A stretch of DNA of 8,347 bases. It comes from an uncultured Acetatifactor sp. (lineage in GTDB: Bacteria; Bacillota; Clostridia; Lachnospirales; Lachnospiraceae). The stretch's first letter is position 1; the number at the start of each line of letters is the position of its first letter. The position numbers were made by a program, and so were the translations under genes. Of the stretch, positions 1-6,939 are shown one piece after another. The DNA is taken from contig CAKRRS010000099.1 in assembly GCA_934394665.1 (NCBI GenBank), positions 1 through 8,347 on the forward strand. Direction: 5' to 3'. Below the pieces are notes generated by a model. It had not been told where the DNA came from. It made no database searches and was given only the letters and a program-made list of their open reading frames with translations.

Positions 1-596
1 TCTACGCCGTACTGGGTACGATAGATTGCTTCTACGTTACCTAACTGACCCATGAACATTGCGTAGCTGATCTTGCCATCGCCATTCAGATCAATAGCAT
101 CGAAGTTATCTACTACATACTGACCTACCAGCTTACCCTGCATATGACCTGCTTCGGGAGCATCGGTTCCAACGAATGCACACTTGTCATAGCTGCCTAA
201 TACCTTACCTTCATCCTCATCGGATTCTACCGCACGGTTGAAGAAGATTACAGGGATTCCTGCTGCGCTTGCCTTGTCAACGATGGCCTGGGAAGCGTCT
301 ACGGAACCGGATGTTACGATGTTGACGATCAGAAGGTTGGTACCCTGTGCAATAGCGGTATCGATCTGCTCGTTCTGGGTGGTCTGGTTACTGTTGCCGT
401 CATAATTCTGGAACTTGATGCCTGCTTCGGTAAGCGCATTATCCAGTGCAGTACGCACGCTGGAGATGTATGTATCACTGTAGGTGTAATAGAATACTCC
501 TACATTCAACTCTCCCTTTCCTCCGCCGCTCTTTCCGCACGCTACGAGGCTGAGCATCATAATGCCGACCAACAGTAGTGACATGAACTTTTTCAT
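1..596 (-). CDS. mglB: Galactose/glucose-binding lipoprotein of a sugar ABC importer, MglB-like (partial, C-terminus beyond left edge)
   Basis: This is the N-terminal 198 codons of a periplasmic-type sugar-binding protein (Peripla_BP_4 fold) that would deliver a hexose to an MglA/MglC-type ABC importer. The signal peptide (MKK, hydrophobic stretch 4-19) ends in the lipobox LVAC with Cys20, so the protein should be lipid-anchored outside the membrane. The calcium loop DLNGDGKIS at residues 169-177 matches the EF-hand-like loop typical of MglB. The FFNR segment (118-121) corresponds to the FFNK region of E. coli MglB, and the YSD segment (39-41) lies where ligand-contact residues sit in the family. 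The start is set by AAGGAGGT at 604-611, 7 nt upstream. An in-frame ATG at 638 has no such site. All Gln codons seen are CAG, which suggests strong expression. The gene lies downstream of a sensor operon that probably controls it. Family assignment is firm. Galactose versus glucose or another hexose is inference. Confidence 0.9.
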   Translation of the reverse strand, partial: MKKFMSLLLVGIMMLSLVACGKSGGGKGELNVGVFYYTYSDTYISSVRTALDNALTEAGIKFQNYDGNSNQTTQNEQIDTAIAQGTNLLIVNIVTSGSVDASQAIVDKASAAGIPVIFFNRAVESDEDEGKVLGSYDKCAFVGTDAPEAGHMQGKLVGQYVVDNFDAIDLNGDGKISYAMFMGQLGNVEAIYRTQYGV

Positions 597-603
597 ATGA
601 AAT

Positions 604-611
604 ACCTCCTT
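604..611 (-). promoter_or_regulatory. Strong ribosome binding site of mglB
   Basis: On the minus strand this reads AAGGAGGT, a near-perfect anti-SD match, 7 nt before the ATG at 596. It decides the start over the in-frame ATG at 638. Confidence 0.9.
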
Positions 612-616
612 GTTTT

Positions 617-649
617 GATGAAAATGTGTGTGTTTCATCTCTTGATGAA
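617..649 (-). repeat. Two mutually exclusive small hairpins in the mglB leader
   Basis: On the minus strand TTCATC (649-644) can pair with GATGAA (639-634) across an AAGA loop. The same GATGAAA arm (639-633) can instead pair with TTTCATC (623-617) across a 9-nt CACACACAT loop, ending 5 nt before the ribosome binding site. The pairings are seen in the sequence; any regulatory role is speculative because the stems are only 6 and 7 bp. Confidence 0.4.
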
Positions 650-652
650 GTA

Positions 653-658
653 ATTATA
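653..658 (-). promoter_or_regulatory. mglB: Candidate -10 element of the mglB promoter
   Basis: A perfect TATAAT on the minus strand would start transcription near 646 and give a leader of about 50 nt. No good -35 exists at 15-19 bp spacing (the 17-bp position reads TATCCT), as expected for an activator-dependent promoter. A competing candidate is TGAACG (737-732), 17 bp, then TATAAA (714-709). I cannot decide between the two from sequence alone. Confidence 0.5.
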
Positions 659-666
659 TGGCATCT

Positions 667-790
667 TGTACAAAAAGGATATGCAAAATCTTACTCAGAG
701 GGTAAGATTTTATACTATTCTGTACACATTTCGTTCATGTTTTGTACATATTTTTACGTTTTGTTTGATCCCATCATATTTTTTTGTACA
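667..790 (-). promoter_or_regulatory. Cluster of four TGTACA motifs upstream of mglB, candidate response-regulator binding sites
   Basis: TGTACA occurs at 667-672, 721-726, 743-748 and 785-790. Although the core is palindromic, the flanks agree in the minus direction: all four read TGTACA followed by A/G, A/G, A. They therefore behave as direct repeats. Start-to-start distances are 54, 22 and 42 bp, close to 5, 2 and 4 helical turns, which places all four on one face of the DNA. AraC-family regulators usually bind direct repeats about 21 bp apart. The AraC-type response regulator in this window is the obvious candidate ligand. Motif and spacing are seen directly; the binder is inferred. Confidence 0.55.
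685..711. repeat. Perfect 10-bp inverted repeat between TGTACA sites and mglB
   Basis: AAAATCTTAC (685-694) and GTAAGATTTT (702-711) are exact reverse complements around a 7-nt centre. The repeat overlaps the alternative -10 (709-714) and lies just upstream of the TATAAT candidate. It could be an operator for a dimeric repressor. Because the arms are A-rich then T-rich it could also act as a weak bidirectional terminator after the sensor operon, which otherwise has no terminator. The stem is poor in G+C, so I favour an operator but hold this loosely. Confidence 0.5.
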
Positions 791-829
791 TGGAATGCCC
801 AAACCGCACAAAAGGGATACGTATATTTC

Positions 830-1816
830 CTAATATCCTTCTTCTTCAAAAGAGAACAATATCTTCTGGCTTTCCCGCTCGTACATGTTCTCTCTGGTCA
901 CGATGGTGGTAGCCGTATCTATCACGCTGGGTCCGCCGGTCTGTCCATTTAGCAGGTTCGCCGCAGTCTCCACCCCAAGATATCCCATCGCATAGGGGTT
1001 CTGCACGATCAGCGCATCCACCTCCCCGGTCTCCAACATTCCCACAGAGACCACATTGGAATCAAATGCCACTACCTGCGTCCGGTCTCCCCGGTCCAGA
1101 TCCCGGATTGCCCAACCCACACCGAGACTGGTCCATTCGTTAAAGGTCACCACCACATTGATTCTGGGATCCGACAAAAGCATCTCCTTAGCTCCCACTC
1201 TGGCATCTTCTGTGGCAGACAGGACATTGATGGTAGTAATATCCTTTACTCTCGGATCCTGCTCCACTGTCTGGCGGAATCCCAGTTCTCGCTGCTGTCC
1301 GTTGGCGGAGTTCACATCATAATTCACGATACCGATATATAATTCGTCCTCCTCCACCGCCAGAGCCGCTTCCGCTGCCTGTACTCCCGCCTGCAGATTA
1401 TTCGTTCCGATGCGGCAGCTTACCATGCTGCTGTTGACATCACTATCTATAACGACGATCTTAATTCCTCTCTGGGCTGCCTGATCTATAATTTCCGCAT
1501 TGGCATTGTAGTCCACCGCCGAGAATACGATCACATCCACCCCGTCCTCCATGACCTGCCGCACCATTTCGTTCTGTGTCTCATAATCTTCTTCCGATTC
1601 CGGACCGTTAAAGGTCACATTCAGATTATATTCCGTAGCCGCTGCCCGGGCACCGGCAAAAACACTTTTCCAGAAGGCGCTCTTCGTGGATTTTACAATG
1701 AACGCCACCCGGTTCTTTCCCGTCTCCGGTTCTTTTCCACAGCCGCTCATCCCCGTAAACAGCAGGATTCCCATAAGCAACAGAGACAGTATTTTTTTCA
1801 TTTTGTATTTTCTCAT
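830..1816 (-). CDS. Sugar-binding-type lipoprotein, probable extracellular sensor partner of the adjacent histidine kinase
   Basis: This is a 328-residue RbsB-like periplasmic binding protein (Peripla_BP_4 family). A signal peptide with lipobox MSGC places Cys26 as the lipid-modified residue. Candidate ligand-pocket residues are Phe48-Trp49 early in lobe 1, Asp124 in VIDSD, Asn226-Glu-Trp228 in the hinge/lobe 2, Asp252 in AFDSN and Asn273. I chose the ATG at 1816, which overlaps the kinase stop as ATGA and has GGAG 5 nt upstream. The ATGs at 1828 and 1801 lack suitable sites. It is the last gene of a regulator-kinase-binding protein operon and has no permease or ATPase beside it. A sensory rather than transport job is therefore likely, as known for XylFII with LytS and ChvE with VirA. 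The ligand cannot be named. It could alternatively be an orphan transporter component. Confidence 0.85.
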   Translation of the reverse strand: MRKYKMKKILSLLLMGILLFTGMSGCGKEPETGKNRVAFIVKSTKSAFWKSVFAGARAAATEYNLNVTFNGPESEEDYETQNEMVRQVMEDGVDVIVFSAVDYNANAEIIDQAAQRGIKIVVIDSDVNSSMVSCRIGTNNLQAGVQAAEAALAVEEDELYIGIVNYDVNSANGQQRELGFRQTVEQDPRVKDITTINVLSATEDARVGAKEMLLSDPRINVVVTFNEWTSLGVGWAIRDLDRGDRTQVVAFDSNVVSVGMLETGEVDALIVQNPYAMGYLGVETAANLLNGQTGGPSVIDTATTIVTRENMYERESQKILFSFEEEGY

Positions 1817-3531
1817 ACCTTCTCCCATCCTGCCGCTGCATTTTCTTCCACCTTCGGCATCCGTATGATTACGGTGGTTCCTTCGTCCAGTTCGCTTTCG
1901 ATAGAGATCCCATACTCTTTTCCGAAGTAAATCTTGATCCTGTCGTTGACATTCTTGATGCCGATGCCGGAATTATCTCCCGGCTCTTTGTGAAGGATCG
2001 ACCGGCACTGCTCCTCGGACATGCCGACACCGTTATCCTCCACGCGGAAAATCACATCCTCACCCTCACTGTAGATTCGGATCTGAATATGTCCCTCATC
2101 CACCATCCGGTCCAATCCATGATAAATGGCGTTTTCAATAATCGGTTGTAACGTGATCTTATTACAATAATATCTCAGGCATTCTTCCTCTATCTGAAAA
2201 TCATAAGAAAACTGATTTTTATAACGGAAATTCTGTATCTTTAAGTAACTCCCGGCATGTTCCACTTCTTTTTCAATGGTGATCAACTCATGTCCCTTAC
2301 TGATGCTGATACGGAACAGTTTTGCCAATGCATTGACCATCTCCACGGCATCCCGGCACCGTTCTTCTTCACATAACCAGCCGATGGCATCCAGCGTGTT
2401 GTATAAAAAATGAGGGTTGATCTGCGCCTGCAACGCTTTCAGTTCTGTTTTTCGCAGGGAGATCTCCTCCTGGCGTACCTGCTTCATCAGATTCTGTATT
2501 TTGCCCACCATATGCTCATAGGACTGCGACAGTGCTTCTATCTCCGTAGTCCCTTCCACAGGCCGGTAGACATATCCAGCGGCATCTTTTTCAAATTCCT
2601 GCATGGCGCGAATCAGACGCTGTATCGGTTTGGTCACCAGTCTTGACACCAGAAAGCTCACGATCATTGTCAGTCCCATGATAATCGTAAGCATAACACA
2701 GATATTACCCAGAAGTTCCATTTCCTTCGCTGTAACCATCTCGCTGATATAACTGACACCCACAACTTTCCAGTCACAATTGTCCAGGGAACGGACACTC
2801 CAGATCAGTTCATCCGTTTCAAACGAACCGTCACTGCTTAAATCAAAGTGCTCCGCAGATTCTGTTTTCAGTCCGGAATACAGTAATTGCTGCTGCGGAT
2901 GATATATGATTTCTCCATTGCTGTCTGCAATAAAGCAATAACCATGCTGCCCGATTCCGACATTATCCACATAATCCGATATTTTGGAAAAACGGATGTC
3001 AATCACGACACGAACCTTCCGGCCATCTGCACCGGTGATCTCCTGAAGCACCGATACCACCCACGGATAATAATCCTGTAGCAGAGATTCCACATGAGGC
3101 TCCGATAAATACAGCACTCCCGACCTGTAAGAATCCAGCGAAATATATGATAAATCCTTCAGGTAATGTTCTTTCAGTTCATGTGTTCCCGTATGAGAAT
3201 CCAACAATTCTCCCCGGTCATTGTAAATGTAGATCGCCACAAGATCCGACCGGACACTGCACAACATCTCCATCGTCTGTTCTGTCTCCCGGCCGTTCTC
3301 TGTCAGCTTCTGTTCAATCAGGCTCATGATCTCCTGCATATCCCCAATATAATTGGAAATTGCGTTGGAAGCCTGTACGACGGCCTGCTCGCTGCTGGTC
3401 TTCGCCGCCTGTTTCATACTGGATACATATAATGACAAAAAGAAAAAGGTAGACCACAGTAAAAAAAGTGTAACCAGTCCGACCACCAGTGTCGCTATGA
3501 TAAAAGAAAGCGAGGCTTTGCGTTTCTTCAT
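1813..3531 (-). CDS. Membrane sensor histidine kinase, YesM-like (dCache-HAMP-His_kinase-HATPase)
   Basis: This 572-residue kinase should phosphorylate the response regulator encoded just upstream. Residues 8-36 form the first membrane helix and about 275-297 the second. The roughly 235 residues between them are extracellular and look like a double Cache sensor. A HAMP linker follows at about 293-346. The His_kinase box INPHFLYN contains the phosphoacceptor His374. The ATPase domain has the N-box LQPIIENA (Asn467), the G1 box EDNGVGM (Asp499) and the G2 segment SGIGIKN (521-527), so it looks catalytically intact. The gene starts 3 nt after the regulator stop, with AGGAG inside the end of that gene 12 nt from the ATG. 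It overlaps the next gene by 4 nt. YesM-class kinases normally pair with AraC-type regulators, as here. Confidence 0.93.
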   Translation of the reverse strand: MKKRKASLSFIIATLVVGLVTLFLLWSTFFFLSLYVSSMKQAAKTSSEQAVVQASNAISNYIGDMQEIMSLIEQKLTENGRETEQTMEMLCSVRSDLVAIYIYNDRGELLDSHTGTHELKEHYLKDLSYISLDSYRSGVLYLSEPHVESLLQDYYPWVVSVLQEITGADGRKVRVVIDIRFSKISDYVDNVGIGQHGYCFIADSNGEIIYHPQQQLLYSGLKTESAEHFDLSSDGSFETDELIWSVRSLDNCDWKVVGVSYISEMVTAKEMELLGNICVMLTIIMGLTMIVSFLVSRLVTKPIQRLIRAMQEFEKDAAGYVYRPVEGTTEIEALSQSYEHMVGKIQNLMKQVRQEEISLRKTELKALQAQINPHFLYNTLDAIGWLCEEERCRDAVEMVNALAKLFRISISKGHELITIEKEVEHAGSYLKIQNFRYKNQFSYDFQIEEECLRYYCNKITLQPIIENAIYHGLDRMVDEGHIQIRIYSEGEDVIFRVEDNGVGMSEEQCRSILHKEPGDNSGIGIKNVNDRIKIYFGKEYGISIESELDEGTTVIIRMPKVEENAAAGWEKV

Positions 3532-3534
3532 AAT

Positions 3535-5094
3535 TTATTCTTTCTCCTGTCGCATGGCATTGGGTGATATTCCACAGTATTTCTTAAAACAGTAGCTGAA
3601 ATAGTGTTGGTCACTGTATCCACAGCGTTCGGCAATTTCCCGCATTTTCATAGAACTGCCGAGCACCAGCTCCCTTGCTGTCTCAATTCGTTTCTTCGTA
3701 AGCAGATCCACAAAGCTCGCACCGGTCTCTTTTTTGATCAGTGCACTGAGATAATTGGGACTTACATGAATGCTGTTACTGACACCCACCAGTGACAAAG
3801 ACTGATCCACATAGTCCCTTTCGATGATCTGCATTGCTTTCTCGCACAGGATCTGGCTGCTCTTTTTCTTGCCGGCATTGACCAGTTCCCAGACTTCCAG
3901 ACATAATGCTATAAATCTTTCCCTGGACTCCCACACAGGTCCCTCCAGCATGGCAAAACGCTGTAGCAGAGCACTATCATCAGTTACCGTATAAGCGATC
4001 CGGATAAGTGCCGATGACATCCGGAATATTATGAATTTGCATTTCAGCTGGGCATCCTGCTCTGTTTCCATCTTTTCGAAGATATCCTTCAGATAAGTTT
4101 CCAGTTTCTCCCTGGAACCTCCCCTGATCAGATTTTCCATCTGCGCAACATATTCGGAAGCCTGCTCCATATCCATGGAATTATCACGTTCTTCGTCCGC
4201 AATATAATGAATGCTGCTTTCCCCCTGTTTACAATACCCCAGAGCACTCATGGCTCCTCTGTAAGCTTCGTGACATTCTCCCAGACGTTCCCTGATACGG
4301 CTGACGCCGATATGACAATGCATTTTCAGGATTCGTTCCGCACTTTGCACCATTTCTCCCACGGCAATATGAAGATACCGGTCAAAGGTCGCCATTGTGG
4401 CAGCCAGCACGGTAATGATCCTTCCATCCATGGCAAAACTATAATGCTTCATGTATTTCTGCAAAATCATATCCACGGAATGAACCAGTTCCGGTCTCGT
4501 CTGATTTCTTCCCTCTTCATCCTCCACCGTAAAAGCCATCACTGCGTATTGAAAGGAATTATTACGGTCTTTCAGAAAGCCATTTTGAATCGCCTGTTCT
4601 ATCAGCTGTTTCTCCCGTTCCTCACTGTCAAAATTCACATAATCATCCAATAAAAGCGGCAGGAAAAATTGCTGAAGGTTCGGATTTACATAATTTCTCG
4701 CATCAAACTCCGCAAATATCCCATCGATCTTAACTTTGATCTTCTTCAATTCTTCTGTTAGATCTTCCATCGTGATCGGCTTCAGCATATAGCTGATAAT
4801 ATTATACTGAATGGCCTGCTGCGCATAGGAGAATTCATCGAACCCACTTAAAAAAGCAATCTTGGTAGTCGGTCTGACCTCTCTGACCTGTCTGGCCAGT
4901 TCGATTCCGGATACAAAAGGCATCCGGATATCCGTAAGCAGCAGATCCGGCTCCATCCGTTCCACAAGTTCCAATGCTTCAATTCCGTTTTCTGCCTCGC
5001 CAACGACCCGGAAACCGATGCTCTCCCAATCAATTTTGCGTATGATCGCTCTGCGTAATTCTTCCTCATCGTCCGCAACTACAATCGTATACAT
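3535..5094 (-). CDS. AraC-family response regulator, YesN-like
   Basis: This is a 519-residue transcription factor with an N-terminal receiver domain and a C-terminal AraC-type DNA-binding domain. The receiver shows the acidic pair Asp8-Asp9, phosphoacceptor Asp55 in LLLTDIRMP, Ser83 and Lys105 in LKP, all intact. The DNA-binding domain spans about 420-517 with both helix-turn-helix units; its signature CGYSDQHYFSYCFKK lies near 491-505. Residues from about 125 to 415 match no domain I can name. The start at 5094 is chosen because GGGAGGA lies 6-7 nt upstream and the receiver begins at once with MYTIVVADD. The longer reading from 5133 adds 13 residues without a good site. It is the first gene of the sensor operon and the likely reader of the TGTACA cluster upstream of mglB. 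Confidence 0.93.
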   Translation of the reverse strand: MYTIVVADDEEELRRAIIRKIDWESIGFRVVGEAENGIEALELVERMEPDLLLTDIRMPFVSGIELARQVREVRPTTKIAFLSGFDEFSYAQQAIQYNIISYMLKPITMEDLTEELKKIKVKIDGIFAEFDARNYVNPNLQQFFLPLLLDDYVNFDSEEREKQLIEQAIQNGFLKDRNNSFQYAVMAFTVEDEEGRNQTRPELVHSVDMILQKYMKHYSFAMDGRIITVLAATMATFDRYLHIAVGEMVQSAERILKMHCHIGVSRIRERLGECHEAYRGAMSALGYCKQGESSIHYIADEERDNSMDMEQASEYVAQMENLIRGGSREKLETYLKDIFEKMETEQDAQLKCKFIIFRMSSALIRIAYTVTDDSALLQRFAMLEGPVWESRERFIALCLEVWELVNAGKKKSSQILCEKAMQIIERDYVDQSLSLVGVSNSIHVSPNYLSALIKKETGASFVDLLTKKRIETARELVLGSSMKMREIAERCGYSDQHYFSYCFKKYCGISPNAMRQEKE

Positions 5095-5143
5095 AGATGT
5101 TCCTCCCAGGTAACGGTTTTTTCCTTTGTTCAAGTCATTTAAT

Positions 5144-5172
5144 AGTATAACAGATTAACGGTTCCGGCACAA
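5144..5172 (-). promoter_or_regulatory. Promoter of the regulator-kinase-lipoprotein operon
   Basis: On the minus strand TTGTGC (5172-5167) and TATACT (5149-5144) are separated by exactly 17 bp, with the regulator ATG about 50 nt downstream. The position just after the upstream operon's terminator fits an independent transcription unit. The -35 matches only its TTG half, so moderate or regulated strength is expected. Confidence 0.6.
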
Positions 5173-5196
5173 ACAGAATGTATCCCCACACCGGCG

Positions 5197-5233
5197 AAAA
5201 ATCCCGGGGCAGTCAGTATGCTGTCCCGGGATT
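5197..5233 (-). terminator. Intrinsic terminator of the TrpXYZ-type ABC operon
   Basis: Arms at 5233-5221 and 5212-5200 pair over 13 positions (AATCCCGGG then ACAG against CTGC then CCCGGGATT) with one A-C mismatch and an 8-nt loop. A T run follows in the minus direction. The hairpin begins 25 nt after the ATPase stop codon. It separates this operon from the sensor operon. Confidence 0.88.
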
Positions 5234-5258
5234 CTCGTCTCGTTATTCTTTCTTTATT

Positions 5259-6032
5259 TTAATTACCGCACTCCACACTGATTCTATTGAAGATTCCCAT
5301 GATTTCTTCGGTATCAAGCTTGCGTTTCTCTTCGCCGGACTTATCAAGGATAGCTTCGCCTTCATGCATCATAATGAGGCGGTTGCCGTACTCTACGGCG
5401 TAGCGCAGGTTGTGGGTTACCATAATGGTGGTAACTTTCTTCTCTTTCACCACCTGGTCGGTGAGCTGCATAATGATTTCCGCGGTCTTGGGATCCAGCG
5501 CCGCGGTATGCTCATCGAGGATCAGGAAATCGATCGGCGTCATCGTCGCCATGAGAAGGGCCAGTGCCTGCCTCTGTCCTCCGGAGAGGGCGCTGACCTG
5601 CACTCCCATCTTGTCTTCCAGTCCCAGATTTAAGGGGCGCAGCATTTCACGATACTCTTCCAGCTTTGCCTTATTTACGCCACGTCCAAGATTATAAGGC
5701 TTGCCCTTATTTTCCGCAATGGACATATTCTCCAGAATCGTCATGCCGGGGCAGGTTCCTTTGGACGGATCCTGATAGACTCTGCCGATGCGGCGCTGAC
5801 GAATATAATCCTTCTGTCTGGTGATGTCTTCCCCACCGACCAGAATCTTGCCGCTGTCCACGGCAATGCTTCCGCAGATGATATTCAACATGGAAGTCTT
5901 GCCGGAGCCGTTGCTTCCCACTACGGATACGAACTCACCGTCTTCTACCGTAAGGTTGAAATCCTTGAACAGGCACAGTTCATTGACAGAACCGGGATTG
6001 TAATTTTTATTGATATTTACAAGCTCTAGCAT
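5259..6032 (-). CDS. trpZ: ABC transporter ATPase, TrpZ type (COG1101-like)
   Basis: This 257-residue cytoplasmic ATPase powers the importer whose permease precedes it. Walker A is GSNGSGKT (39-46), the Q-loop Gln is 87, the signature LSGGQ is at 149-153, and Walker B ends in Asp173-Glu174. The D-loop is ALD (178-180) and the switch His is 207 in VTHN. His175 replaces the proline common after the catalytic Glu; as far as I recall this DEH form is normal for the family. The start is the ATG at 6032, with AAGG 7 nt upstream, giving the conserved opening MLELVNINK. The longer reading from 6146 adds a Cys/His-rich tail translated from permease codons and is not credible. The gene overlaps the permease stop by 7 nt, implying coupled translation. 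The tryptophan assignment rests on the T-box, not on this protein. Confidence 0.9.
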   Translation of the reverse strand: MLELVNINKNYNPGSVNELCLFKDFNLTVEDGEFVSVVGSNGSGKTSMLNIICGSIAVDSGKILVGGEDITRQKDYIRQRRIGRVYQDPSKGTCPGMTILENMSIAENKGKPYNLGRGVNKAKLEEYREMLRPLNLGLEDKMGVQVSALSGGQRQALALLMATMTPIDFLILDEHTAALDPKTAEIIMQLTDQVVKEKKVTTIMVTHNLRYAVEYGNRLIMMHEGEAILDKSGEEKRKLDTEEIMGIFNRISVECGN

Positions 6033-6907
6033 GTCTTCACCTTCTTTCTGTCCATACTGATCACGAGGATGATCAGGAACAGGACGGCTGTGATCAGCTT
6101 GATGGCGTTTGGATTGATGCCTGCAAACATGGCAAGCGCAACACAAGCCTTATACAAAATGGATCCCACGATAACACTGCTGGTCACCCGGAAAAATGTC
6201 ACTTTCTTAAATAAACTGGTGCCGATAATCACGCTCGCCAGACCGATGACTACCGCGCCGGTTCCGATTGAGATCTCGAAGCTTCTCTGCTGCTGTGCAT
6301 AGATGCATCCGCTCAAGGATACCAGACCATTGGCAATCGACAATCCCACGATCTTCACCAGGCCTTTGTCCACACCCAGGCTGGTAACGATGGTATCATT
6401 ATCACCTACCGCACGAAGCAGGAATCCTGATTTGGTGCTCATGTACCAGTCTAACAAATACTTCGCAACCATGGTAATCAGGAAAATGATGATCATATTC
6501 TTGAAATTTACCAGAAAAGACGGGGTAATGCTGTCCACGAAGCTGTTATTGAAAATATTTTCCTTATCAAAAATAGCCACATAACCGGAGCCTGCCACCC
6601 ATAAGTTAATGGTATACAGTCCGGTCATCATAATGATACCGGAGAGCAGATCTCTTACTTTTAATTTCACATGGATCAGTCCGGTGCAGATGCCGACCAG
6701 GGCTCCACCGAGGAATGCGACCGGTAAAGTCAGAATCGCAGGTACACCGAATCCGTTGATCAGACGCACTGTGATGGCAGCCCCAAAGGGGAAGCTGCCA
6801 TCTACCGTAAGATCCGGGAAATCCAATATTTTATAGGTAATGTAGACACCCAGTGCCAGGATGCCGTAGATCATTCCTTGTTCCAGTACGCTTAATAATA
6901 ATGCCAT
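6026..6907 (-). CDS. trpY: ABC transporter permease, TrpY type (BPD_transp_2 family)
   Basis: This 293-residue integral membrane protein has about eight hydrophobic segments (roughly 10-27, 40-78, 85-105, 137-155, 183-204, 213-231, 241-262, 266-285). It resembles the uncharacterised permeases found with PF04392 binding proteins. Recognisable family segments are DFPDLTVDGSFPFG (29-42) and GFLLRAVGDND (161-171), the latter near the expected cytoplasmic coupling loop for the ATPase. It starts 32 nt after the binding-protein stop, with TGGAG about 11 nt upstream of the ATG, a slightly long spacing. It ends inside the ATPase start. It should form the transmembrane pore of the importer, probably as a homodimer. 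Confidence 0.9.
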   Translation of the reverse strand: MALLLSVLEQGMIYGILALGVYITYKILDFPDLTVDGSFPFGAAITVRLINGFGVPAILTLPVAFLGGALVGICTGLIHVKLKVRDLLSGIIMMTGLYTINLWVAGSGYVAIFDKENIFNNSFVDSITPSFLVNFKNMIIIFLITMVAKYLLDWYMSTKSGFLLRAVGDNDTIVTSLGVDKGLVKIVGLSIANGLVSLSGCIYAQQQRSFEISIGTGAVVIGLASVIIGTSLFKKVTFFRVTSSVIVGSILYKACVALAMFAGINPNAIKLITAVLFLIILVISMDRKKVKTC

Positions 6908-6939
6908 AGGATATTACGCTCCATATCTTAAAAATTATA

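Noticed and set aside
597..638. In-frame upstream ATG at 638 as the mglB start
   Set aside because: It would put a His-rich extension before a normal lipoprotein signal peptide and would bypass the strong AAGGAGGT site.
626..952. Plus-strand 108-codon frame across the mglB upstream region
   Set aside because: It runs through the TGTACA operator region and into the antisense of the sensor lipoprotein, has no ribosome binding site and no recognisable protein features.
1817..1828. Start at 1828 for the sensor lipoprotein
   Set aside because: No ribosome binding site precedes it. The ATG at 1816 has GGAG at good spacing and overlaps the kinase stop as ATGA.
5095..5133. Longer N-terminus for the response regulator starting at 5133
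   Set aside because: The added 13 residues precede the conserved receiver start, and only the ATG at 5094 has a good ribosome binding site (GGGAGGA).
5111..5163. Direct repeat TAACGGTT (5111-5118 and 5156-5163) flanking the sensor operon promoter
   Set aside because: Only 8 bp, two copies, 45 bp apart (not a clear motif of the kind seen upstream of mglB). It could be chance.
6033..6146. Longer N-terminus for the ABC ATPase starting at 6146
   Set aside because: The extra 38 residues are Cys/His-rich shadow translation of the permease gene. The ATPase family begins at the ATG at 6032.
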